From CAYJFX01 sp964370315 (GTDB lineage Bacteria; Spirochaetota; Spirochaetia; Treponematales; Treponemataceae): a stretch of 5,062 nt of DNA. Both the position numbers and the translations under genes were made by a program. Under the pieces are notes generated by a model. It was not told where the DNA came from, did not search any database, and saw only the letters and a program-made list of their open reading frames with translations. Every line of letters begins with the position of its first letter. Position 1 is the first letter of the stretch. Below, in pieces: positions 1 through 4,882 of this stretch. Location of the stretch: positions 1-5,062 of the forward strand of contig CAYJIS010000081.1 of assembly GCA_964370315.1 (NCBI GenBank), written 5' to 3'.

Positions 1-146
1 AGGACATCATACAAAACAAGGCAAAACTTTGGCTTGACCATGGAACAATGTTTGGAATTGAGAGCAAAAGATTTCAATGCGCGAATGTGGCATGCTCATG
101 GAGTGTATTAGAAAGAGCGTAAAATAATATAAAATCAGTGTTGTAA
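1..146 (+). pseudogene. C-terminal remnant of a MalY/PatB-type PLP aminotransferase (cystathionine beta-lyase family), 5' end outside window
   Basis: Reading from base 3, the frame gives a tail with KLWLDHGTMFG and NVACSWSVLERA and then TAA at 120-122. This matches the end of MalY/PatB/cystalysin-type PLP enzymes, which cleave the C-S bond of cystathionine or cysteine; the family usually shows a G-x-G-F-x-R-x-N-x-A-C-P stretch here. In this copy that stretch reads S-K-R-F-Q-C-A-N-V-A-C-S: two glycines, the arginine (expected to bind the substrate carboxylate) and the proline are replaced. Beyond the TAA the same frame continues NNIKSVL to a second TAA at 144-146, as in an intact tail with Leu at the first stop. 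I therefore infer a decayed gene whose original end was at 146. If the first TAA is its natural stop, the CDS is simply 1-122. The family call is good; the pseudogene call is moderate because only about 40 residues are visible. Confidence 0.65.
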
Positions 147-169
147 AATATAAAAAGCGGTGTTACAAT
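141..169 (+). promoter_or_regulatory. Sigma70-type promoter of the flavoprotein gene, abutting its start codon
   Basis: A -35 TTGTAA (141-146), a 17-bp spacer and a -10 TACAAT (164-169) preceded by TG at 161-162 (extended -10) end only 5 bp before the ATG at 175. No Shine-Dalgarno lies between. The promoter overlaps the ancestral end of the upstream aminotransferase remnant. TTGTAA and the overlapping TTACAA (163-168) are also inverted repeats of each other. Confidence 0.55.
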
Positions 170-174
170 TAAGT

Positions 175-705
175 ATGAACATAATTATTTTAAATGGTAG
201 CCCGAGAAAAGATGGAAACACCATACACATGATTAATCGCTTTGTAGAAGGACTTGATAAATCGCATAAAATTGCAGTCATAAACTTAGAAGAAAAAAAA
301 TTAAAAGGTTGTTCTGCTTGTTATGAGTGTTCAAAAACTCATTCTTGTGTAGAGGGAGATGATGCTGCAAAAATCATTTCGTATCTTGTTAAAGCTGATT
401 TAATTGTTTTTGCAAGCCCTGTATATTGGTGGGGTGTATCATCGCAGCTTAAAATGATTATCGATAAGTTCATCAGCAATGTTGAAGGTCTTAAAAATAA
501 AAAGGCTGGTCTTATGCTTGTAGGTGCAAGTGAATTATCAGATACTCAGTATCGTCTCATTGGTGAGCAGTTTCAATGTATTTCAGTATACTTAAAATGG
601 AACGTACTATTTCAAAAAGAAATTTCATCAGGCAATGGGGATAGCATTGAGGAAGAAATTGAGTTTTTGAGTGAAATCACTGAGATTGCACAAGATTTAA
701 AATAG
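175..705 (+). CDS. NADPH-dependent FMN reductase / iron-sulfur flavoprotein family, flavodoxin fold (176 aa)
   Basis: A soluble cytoplasmic flavodoxin-fold protein expected to bind FMN and move electrons; the physiological partner cannot be told from sequence. Beta strand 1 (MNIIILNG) leads into the FMN-phosphate loop GSPRKDGNT at residues 8-16. Residues 46-58 hold C-x2-C-x2-C-x5-C, the compact cysteine motif that in Isf-type proteins ligates a 4Fe-4S cluster, followed by the usual DD at 62-63. SPVYWWGVSSQLKMIIDK at 81-98 is the second flavin-binding loop typical of the family. Length is normal. I chose ATG 175 because it begins exactly at the first strand; an in-frame GTG at 160 lies inside the promoter. 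No Shine-Dalgarno is present and the -10 is 5 bp away, so translation is probably leaderless. The stop is TAG. The gene converges on the CHASE-GGDEF gene with one base between the stops. Family call secure, cluster binding inferred. Confidence 0.92.
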   Translation: MNIIILNGSPRKDGNTIHMINRFVEGLDKSHKIAVINLEEKKLKGCSACYECSKTHSCVEGDDAAKIISYLVKADLIVFASPVYWWGVSSQLKMIIDKFISNVEGLKNKKAGLMLVGASELSDTQYRLIGEQFQCISVYLKWNVLFQKEISSGNGDSIEEEIEFLSEITEIAQDLK

Positions 706-706
706 C

Positions 707-1975
707 TTATTTTTTTACCGTTTTTTTAATTTTTATAATTCGCTCAGCACAAACAGCAAGTAATTTTTCTAAGCTTTGTCCTTCTTTTGGGAAAGAAGAA
801 TACGCTATAGCAACTGAAATATGTATATCTACATCTTTTATTACAAGAGGTTTTGAGAAAGCATTATCTAAACGAGCTTTAATACTATCTAAAATATCAG
901 TTGAAAAACTTCCTGTAATTACAACCACAAAATCATCACCGTCAAGTCTAACAATTATTGCATCACGAATATACGAATCGAGCCTCTTTGTAAACTCTTT
1001 TAACACCTCATCTGCTGTATGCCGCCCATATGTTTCATTAATCTCAACAAAACTATTTATGTCTGTGTAAAACATAGAAAAAGGTGCATTATTGTCAAGT
1101 TTTCTTGCATTAAAAAACCTGCTTAACCGTTTCCTATTAAAGGCGCCAGTGAGTGAATCTTTGTAGGTAATATCATATAAAATTTCTCTACTTTTCTTTT
1201 CACTTTGAGATGGGGCAATAATGACAAAGCCAATTCCTTGAATGGCTAAGAAGAAAACAAGTACACTAAAAACATTGAATAATCCCATTCCATCCATGTG
1301 TATACTTAATGTCCACATTGCATTAGCCAAATTAAGCTCTTCACTAACCCGAAACTTTGAGCCAAAATTTTCAGAATTTGAAATGACAATACTCTCGTCT
1401 TCGCCAGCATATGAAAACTGATATTCATAGCCTAAGCTTTTTAACAAAGCAGCTCCAGAGTTTTCTATTGCGATAGCAGGATCTATATAGCTCACTGAAA
1501 CGGTATTTCCACCAAGAGGTGTAACTGCATAGATAGTGCCCGTCGTATTCTTATCAGCAAACGAAACAGACAGAGCAGTTTCACCTGTTTCGATAGCACG
1601 TTGCATAGCTGGAAATAACATTTCATCAGTAATCAATGACTTTCCATGCAGCGAGATTTTTTCAGGGTGCGTATATGTAATAATTCCTTCGGGTGCATAG
1701 GCAAGAGTAGATATATTTTTTACTTCAAAGGATTGCTTTACTGCATTTTGAAATTCTTCTTGACTTAAATTTCCAGTAATGAGTGATTGAGCAATTCGTA
1801 AGCCATCTGTTGCTCTAACAGATTTTTCGACCGTTTCGTTAATACGGAACTCTACTAAATGTAGTGTATTGTTCAGTATTTTAGCATTTTTACTCATTTC
1901 AAAAAAGAGAAAACAAACAGAGAATATAATGCTAATCGTAAGGGTAATAGCTAAGCCTTTTGCTGAAAATTTCAT
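707..1975 (-). CDS. Membrane CHASE-GGDEF protein with degenerate diguanylate cyclase motif (422 aa)
   Basis: Inner-membrane signalling protein: TM1 at about residues 7-26, an extracytoplasmic sensor, TM2 at about 231-253 and a cytoplasmic GGDEF domain at about 270-420. The sensor looks like a CHASE domain: APEGIITYTHPEK near 94-106, then an R-A-x-x-T-G element near 126-131 and a closing W-T-L-S-I. The GGDEF domain opens with DSLTGAFNR (273-281) and keeps the metal-binding Asp of YTDINSF (Asp305) and the Asn of EINE. The signature, however, is D-G-D-D-F (345-349) rather than G-G-D-E-F, and the usual IND-x-x-GH element reads INETYGR. There is no RxxD inhibitory site at the usual spacing. Cyclic-di-GMP synthesis is therefore doubtful; a GTP- or c-di-GMP-sensing role is possible. 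Start is ATG 1975, 5 nt after GGAGG; an in-frame TTG at 1987 is upstream of that Shine-Dalgarno and rejected. Architecture secure, enzymatic activity uncertain. Confidence 0.9.
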   Translation of the reverse strand: MKFSAKGLAITLTISIIFSVCFLFFEMSKNAKILNNTLHLVEFRINETVEKSVRATDGLRIAQSLITGNLSQEEFQNAVKQSFEVKNISTLAYAPEGIITYTHPEKISLHGKSLITDEMLFPAMQRAIETGETALSVSFADKNTTGTIYAVTPLGGNTVSVSYIDPAIAIENSGAALLKSLGYEYQFSYAGEDESIVISNSENFGSKFRVSEELNLANAMWTLSIHMDGMGLFNVFSVLVFFLAIQGIGFVIIAPSQSEKKSREILYDITYKDSLTGAFNRKRLSRFFNARKLDNNAPFSMFYTDINSFVEINETYGRHTADEVLKEFTKRLDSYIRDAIIVRLDGDDFVVVITGSFSTDILDSIKARLDNAFSKPLVIKDVDIHISVAIAYSSFPKEGQSLEKLLAVCAERIIKIKKTVKK

Positions 1976-1980
1976 TCTTG

Positions 1981-1985
1981 CCTCC
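1981..1985 (-). promoter_or_regulatory. Shine-Dalgarno GGAGG of the CHASE-GGDEF gene
   Basis: On the minus strand GGAGG is followed by CAAGA and ATG (1975), a 5-nt spacing. It decides the start in favour of ATG 1975 over the in-frame TTG at 1987. Confidence 0.75.
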
Positions 1986-2016
1986 AAAAGTAGAAAATCA
2001 ATTTGCGTACACTATA

Positions 2017-2045
2017 AGTATAAAGGCAAATATTATTCTTGTAAA
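2017..2045 (-). promoter_or_regulatory. Sigma70-type promoter of the CHASE-GGDEF gene
   Basis: Minus-strand TTTACA (2045-2040), a 17-bp spacer and TATACT (2022-2017). Transcription would start near 2010, giving a leader of about 35 nt that carries the GGAGG site. The promoter lies in the 96-bp gap after the transglutaminase gene, so the CHASE-GGDEF gene need not depend on read-through from it. Confidence 0.65.
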
Positions 2046-2049
2046 GGCA
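2021..2049 (-). repeat. Paired 8-bp direct repeat TGCCTTTA in the CHASE-GGDEF promoter
   Basis: TGCCTTTA occurs on the minus strand at 2049-2042 and again at 2028-2021, 21 bp apart (two helical turns). One copy overlaps the -35 and the other lies just upstream of the -10. This spacing would suit a dimeric regulator binding one DNA face. The sequence is clear; a regulatory role is inference. Confidence 0.4.
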
Positions 2050-2071
2050 CTAGATTTTTTGTAAGCATTAT

Positions 2072-3199
2072 TTAATTGTACTCTTCTGGCAGTACGGAGT
2101 TAGAAGGTGTTGTAGGTAAGGCAATGCCGTATCTTTTGTAATGAGATGCCGCGCCGTTCGTAGCAATATTTGGTCCTTCGTGTGTTGGAGTAAAATCTTT
2201 ATCGGCTTTTAAAAAGTGATTTTTAAGGGATGTAGTACTCGTTGCATCAATACTATCATCCCATGTGGTATCGATATTATACCAGCTACCAGCCACGTTT
2301 ACTTTGTTCCAAGCGTGTAAACCCGCACCATTGCCATCACTGTCTGCCATGCCAGCTATATAAACACCTTGAAAGCCTGTGCGTTGTAAAAGGTACAAGA
2401 AACTTCTAGCATAGCCTTCACACAAAACTCTTCCAAAACCATTTTCATTATTATATATATTTAAAAAGGAGCCGAGCATATCATCAGGAGAACCGTTCCA
2501 TGAATATGATACGGTGGCTAAGTATTTTTCTTGTAAGCGTGCAAGTTTTTGATAATCTGTCATTGATGTATTATCTTTTATGCCACTTATTATAGTAAAC
2601 ATACGCTCATGCATCTCCAGTAGATCTTTTTTATAGGTTTCATAATGAGCATACGTTGTATTATTAAATGTATTAATCTTTTCTATTCTTAAATAGAAAT
2701 GGGTAATATTCCCTAGGCTATCTTTTGCATATGCACTTGAATTCCCTTCTGCAGCTGCTCTTGGAATTGTGCTAATATGAAACAGTCTAGGCTCATCCAT
2801 AGTTGCTATCGTAATTATTTTAGTAATTTCACTTGCTTCTTTAATACCGAGTATATTATTTTTTGCTAAATCAACTTTTAATCTTCCATGTTTGTTATTT
2901 GAGTCTTGGAGTATATGAATTGCATCGCTATAATCTTCCATTGCAGTTTTTACAATTAAGTCAAAAACTTTTTTCTCAGTGGACGTTAAAAATTGCCTGC
3001 CATAGTATAAGCTATTATCAAGAGGTGTAAAGGCCAAACTTTTAAAAGCTTCTACAGTAAAGGTATTTGTATTTGCCTCTATAGCAGTACTGTTGCTTAG
3101 TAAATCACAAGAACTCGCTGTTATAATAACTACCATAAGCAGCACGCATAGCACTAGAATTTTTTTAGAAGTCTTTATGTTCAGTAGATAAAATTTCAT
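2072..3199 (-). CDS. Transglutaminase-like cysteine protease-fold lipoprotein (375 aa)
   Basis: Predicted exported lipoprotein. A basic start (KTSKK) is followed by a hydrophobic stretch (ILVLCVLLMVVIITA) and a lipobox-like ASSC with Cys31 as the acylation site; Ala rather than Leu at -3 makes the lipobox slightly atypical. Residues 32-230 are mostly helical and unrecognised. The C-terminal third is a transglutaminase-core domain with the full triad: Cys260 in LCEGYARSF, His295 in GLHAWNKV and Asp310 in YNIDTTWDDS. Such domains in bacteria act as proteases, peptidoglycan-linked hydrolases or crosslinkers; the substrate here is unknown. Start: ATG 3199 is preferred. A longer reading from TTG 3235 is excluded because that TTG is part of the -35 hexamer. 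There is no Shine-Dalgarno, and the -10 ends 7 bp upstream, so the mRNA is probably leaderless. The CHASE-GGDEF gene follows 96 bp downstream with its own promoter. Domain call secure, lipoprotein call good. Confidence 0.9.
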   Translation of the reverse strand: MKFYLLNIKTSKKILVLCVLLMVVIITASSCDLLSNSTAIEANTNTFTVEAFKSLAFTPLDNSLYYGRQFLTSTEKKVFDLIVKTAMEDYSDAIHILQDSNNKHGRLKVDLAKNNILGIKEASEITKIITIATMDEPRLFHISTIPRAAAEGNSSAYAKDSLGNITHFYLRIEKINTFNNTTYAHYETYKKDLLEMHERMFTIISGIKDNTSMTDYQKLARLQEKYLATVSYSWNGSPDDMLGSFLNIYNNENGFGRVLCEGYARSFLYLLQRTGFQGVYIAGMADSDGNGAGLHAWNKVNVAGSWYNIDTTWDDSIDATSTTSLKNHFLKADKDFTPTHEGPNIATNGAASHYKRYGIALPTTPSNSVLPEEYN

Positions 3200-3206
3200 A
3201 AAGAGG

Positions 3207-3235
3207 ATTATATCTATATTTGTGTATTTTTTCAA
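3207..3235 (-). promoter_or_regulatory. Near-consensus sigma70-type promoter of the transglutaminase gene, 7 bp from its ATG
   Basis: Minus-strand TTGAAA (3235-3230), a spacer of exactly 17 bp and a perfect TATAAT (3212-3207). Seven bases (CCTCTTT) then separate the -10 from ATG 3199, placing the expected transcription start at or within a base of the A of ATG, at a pyrimidine-purine step. The lysyl-tRNA synthetase gene has the same geometry. A short palindrome TTTACTGTAAA (3244-3254) lies just upstream. Confidence 0.75.
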
Positions 3236-3308
3236 TAGTGTTTTTTACTGTAAAGAAATTTTCTCTTGAAGCAATTGTAATAATTCTCCTAGCTTCTATT
3301 ATTACTTA

Positions 3309-3608
3309 TTATGTATTTAGTGACTTGATTTCTTGTTCAGTAAGGCCTGTAAGCTCAACTATTGTTTGTGGGTCTAAACCTCTTGCAAGAGCCTTTTTTG
3401 CCATTTCAAGTTTTGCATCGTGTGCACCTTTCTCAAAGCCTTCTTCCATACGTCTTTCTGCCTCGGTAAGACGGCCTATTTCATCAAAATACGAAATAAG
3501 GCGCTCTGTGTACTCTACATTGTTTGCAGGATCTCTACTCAATTCTTGTATTTTATCATACGCTTTTTGCAAATACGGATATTTTTCTATTACTTGTGCT
3601 GCTTCCAT
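3309..3608 (-). CDS. C-terminal domain of an Rpn family (PD-(D/E)XK nuclease/putative transposase) protein, separate ORF (99 aa)
   Basis: This frame continues that of the Rpn nuclease ORF after its amber stop. It holds the family's helical C-terminal segment (EKYPYLQKAYDKIQELSRD), a charged stretch with E-E-G-F-E-K-G typical of these proteins, and a final helix pair (AKKALARGL...ELTGLTEQEIKSL) usual at their C-terminus. Start: on the minus strand AGGTGG, which uses the AG of the TAG stop, sits 8 nt before ATG 3608, so this piece could be translated alone by reinitiation or independently; a GTG at 3620 just after the TAG is the alternative start. In E. coli, rpn genes are known to make a short C-terminal product from an internal start that restrains the full-length nuclease, so a free C-terminal protein is not unreasonable. 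Otherwise it is the 3' half of a pseudogene spanning 3309-4208. Confidence 0.72.
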   Translation of the reverse strand: MEAAQVIEKYPYLQKAYDKIQELSRDPANNVEYTERLISYFDEIGRLTEAERRMEEGFEKGAHDAKLEMAKKALARGLDPQTIVELTGLTEQEIKSLNT

Positions 3609-3620
3609 TTTCTTTTCCAC

Positions 3621-4208
3621 CTATAGAAACTCTAAGGCGCTTATAAGCCGCTTTTCTTTTTCACTAGAGGACACCTCGGTAGGTATCTTTGGTAGCTCTA
3701 AGGTTATTATTTCCAGTTTATCTGAAAATTCTGACCTTGTTTGCAAATCACAAAAGTGATACACATTTTTATAATTTATTGTATCATGGATAAGCTCATA
3801 ATTCAAGACTAATATTGATATGGTTTTTGATATTTGTGAGTAATGCTTTCCTGTTTGCATTTGACCTGTAACAAGCCTCGAAAGGTAATATAGTGCCCTA
3901 TCCTTAAAAGAGGACACATCGCCTACTTGTATTTCTATATGAATAGTTGTTTTTTTCTTTGTTTTTACCAGTACATCTAAGATGCCATACTTGTCTTTAT
4001 CGTAGTCTTTTAAGAACGATGTATTTTCAAAGGTCACTTCGTCGTACTCCTCTTTTGGAATATCAAGAAGGGACTGCAAAAAATCTATGAGAAAGTCCTT
4101 GTTTTCTTCTGCTCCAAAAAACTTCTTAAAGGCAAAGTCTACCTTTGGAGAGATTATCTCTTGCCCCTCTTGTAGGCGGTACACAAAGTCTGGAATGTTT
4201 ATGTGCAT
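3621..4208 (-). CDS. N-terminal nuclease part of an Rpn family PD-(D/E)XK nuclease/putative transposase, ended by an amber codon (195 aa)
   Basis: Recombination-promoting nuclease (Rpn, PD-(D/E)XK transposase) family; characterised relatives are DNA endonucleases and some act against phage. Visible motifs are the opening ISPKVDFAFKKFFG (Asp24), the catalytic-core Asp78 in GILDVLVK, and Glu92-x-Gln94 in IHIEIQV, the family's variant of (D/E)-x-K. The conserved RALYYLSRLVTGQMQTGKHY segment follows. Start is ATG 4208, 6 nt after AAGGAGG; an in-frame ATG at 4229 lies upstream of that site and is rejected. The ORF ends at TAG 3621-3623, and the same frame continues immediately with the family's C-terminal domain. 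Without that one codon the protein would be 299 aa, a usual family length. So this is either a nuclease with a detached C-terminal domain or a pseudogene (3309-4208). The nuclease core itself appears intact. Confidence 0.82.
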   Translation of the reverse strand: MHINIPDFVYRLQEGQEIISPKVDFAFKKFFGAEENKDFLIDFLQSLLDIPKEEYDEVTFENTSFLKDYDKDKYGILDVLVKTKKKTTIHIEIQVGDVSSFKDRALYYLSRLVTGQMQTGKHYSQISKTISILVLNYELIHDTINYKNVYHFCDLQTRSEFSDKLEIITLELPKIPTEVSSSEKEKRLISALEFL

Positions 4209-4214
4209 AAAGAG

Positions 4215-4221
4215 CCTCCTT
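4215..4221 (-). promoter_or_regulatory. Strong Shine-Dalgarno AAGGAGG of the Rpn gene
   Basis: Minus-strand AAGGAGG, then CTCTTT, then ATG 4208 (6-nt spacing). It fixes the Rpn start and contrasts with the genes in this window that have no ribosome-binding site. Confidence 0.8.
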
Positions 4222-4246
4222 AAAAACATCGTTAGGAAAAAATCCT

Positions 4247-4264
4247 ATACTATAGTTATAGTAT
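4247..4264. promoter_or_regulatory. 18-bp palindrome upstream of the Rpn gene, candidate operator
   Basis: ATACTATA and TATAGTAT are perfect inverted 8-bp arms around GT, about 40 bp upstream of ATG 4208. On the minus strand the sequence includes TATAGT, which could serve as a -10, but I find no convincing -35 for it. A neighbouring weaker inverted repeat (TAGGA-A5-TCCTA) spans 4233-4247. The palindrome is plain; operator function is inferred from position. Confidence 0.45.
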
Positions 4265-4304
4265 TTTATGTGAGAAAAAATAGAGAATATGATAATTTTT
4301 GATA

Positions 4305-4317
4305 AAAAGTGACTTTT
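4305..4317. repeat. 13-bp palindrome AAAAGTGACTTTT
   Basis: Perfect 6-bp arms AAAAGT/ACTTTT around a G, about 100 bp upstream of the Rpn start. It could be a regulator site or chance in AT-rich DNA. Confidence 0.3.
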
Positions 4318-4330
4318 CCTGTCATTGCTT

Positions 4331-4372
4331 GAGTCCTTCGACTTCGCTCAGGATAAACTCCGTCGAAGAATC
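4331..4372. repeat. Imperfect inverted repeat with CTTCGAC/GTCGAAG arms, likely copy of a dispersed intergenic repeat
   Basis: GAGTCCTTCGAC on the left is complementary, with one bulge and one G·T, to GTCGAAGAATC on the right; CTTCGAC (4336-4342) and GTCGAAG (4362-4368) pair perfectly. The sequence CCTTCGACTTCGCTCAGG resembles short intergenic repeats I recall from many bacterial genomes, but copy number cannot be judged from one window. Confidence 0.45.
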
Positions 4373-4514
4373 TAAGCCGCTGATGAGTAGGATGTAAAGG
4401 ATGGGGTTTTCTTCTTTGCTTTACCACCGAGATTAGTCATTGTTATCCGCAAGAATTACGGAGATGTGCGCAGATTATTATATTTGAGTATTTAATCTTT
4501 ATTGCGAATACCAC

Positions 4515-4556
4515 AAAAAAAAGAAGTGGAATGCTCAATAAGGCCGAACACTCCAC
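4515..4556 (-). terminator. Rho-independent terminator-like hairpin on the minus strand
   Basis: Reading the minus strand, GTGGAGTG (4556-4549) pairs with CATTCCAC (4533-4526), eight pairs with one G·U, around a 15-nt loop. It is followed at once by TTCTTTTTTTT (4525-4515). On the plus strand the stem has a mismatch and no adjacent T-run, so the minus strand fits better. No protein gene lies just upstream on that strand. Confidence 0.5.
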
Positions 4557-4576
4557 CGTCCACTACTCGTTTTTTT

Positions 4577-4602
4577 ACATGCGAACAAATAGGTACGCAT
4601 GT
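4577..4602. repeat. Stem-loop ACATGCG/CGCATGT
   Basis: Perfect 7-bp inverted arms around a 12-nt loop, immediately after a run of seven T on the plus strand (4570-4576). With the hairpin at 4515-4556 it would give a two-hairpin RNA on the minus strand. Function unknown. Confidence 0.45.
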
Positions 4603-4718
4603 TACAGGTAATTAATTTTAACAGGCAATGTATCATAGAAAAATTTTTACATTATCTGCGAAATAGCTCATTTTTAAAGGCTTTTTTCAGTTTTTTTGTA
4701 GGGTTTGGGGTATTTTTC

Positions 4719-4740
4719 GTGGCAACACATGGGTTGCTAC
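4719..4740. repeat. Palindrome H1: GTGGCAAC / GTTGCTAC
   Basis: Arms 4719-4726 and 4733-4740 form eight pairs with one G·T at the third position, around the loop ACATGG. It is the first of a cluster of palindromes bounded by GTRG...CYAC and is closely related to H2, 12 bp downstream. Confidence 0.6.
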
Positions 4741-4752
4741 TATGAAAATGTT

Positions 4753-4782
4753 GTGGAGGCCAACCTGTGTGTTGGCCTCTAC
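4753..4782. repeat. Palindrome H2: GTGGAGGCCAAC / GTTGGCCTCTAC
   Basis: Twelve pairs with one G·T at the third position around the six-base loop CTGTGT; the inner nine pairs are perfect. The arms equal those of H1 with AGGC inserted on the left and the complementary GCCT on the right, so pairing is preserved. No T-run follows, so it is not a typical terminator. Confidence 0.7.
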
Positions 4783-4810
4783 CGCTACGAAACGCACCAG
4801 AGATTGGAGG

Positions 4811-4880
4811 GGCACCGCAGGTGTTCGCGCCCGTAGGGACATGGCTTGCCATGTCCGTGCCAGGACCAAAACGGCGCGAA
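4811..4880. repeat. Compound palindrome H3: GGACATGGC-TT-GCCATGTCC inside longer-range stems
   Basis: The core 4837-4856 has perfect 9-bp arms with two bases between. Two alternative outer stems surround it: GGCAC (4811-4815) with GTGCC (4857-4861), and TTCGCGCC (4824-4831) with GGCGCGAA (4873-4880). The core is preceded by GTAG (4833-4836), the same left boundary seen in H4. A small CACC-GCA-GGTG hairpin (4813-4823) also lies here. The two outer stems could not both form completely. Confidence 0.55.
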
Positions 4881-4882
4881 TG

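Noticed and set aside
293..300. Run of eight A inside the flavoprotein gene as a phase-variation or slippage site
   Set aside because: It encodes ordinary Glu-Lys-Lys-Leu in an intact frame, and A-runs are expected at this base composition.
1869..2075. 68-codon plus-strand open frame over the CHASE-GGDEF start
   Set aside because: Antisense to the TM1 coding region and to the mapped promoter, with no start signal or motif.
3621..3623. Amber codon as pyrrolysine or programmed read-through
   Set aside because: TAG is used as an ordinary stop by the flavoprotein gene in this window, and no read-through structure is apparent after it; mutation or a split gene is simpler.
3220..3759. 179-codon open frame on the plus strand
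   Set aside because: It is antisense to the Rpn ORFs, crosses the amber junction and the transglutaminase promoter, and shows no family motifs; the minus-strand reading has clear homology features.
4372..4440. Minus-strand 22-codon ORF starting MTNLGGKAKKK
   Set aside because: No Shine-Dalgarno or adjacent -10, ends inside the CTTCGAC repeat, and no recognisable family.
4753..4782. H2 as a rho-independent terminator
   Set aside because: Strong GC stem, but neither side has a following T-run.
4652..4869. Two overlapping minus-strand open frames of about 60 codons through the GC-rich palindromes
   Set aside because: They translate hairpin arms, lack ribosome-binding sites and have low-complexity, Pro/Thr/Asn-rich content; open frames arise easily in GC-rich palindromic DNA.
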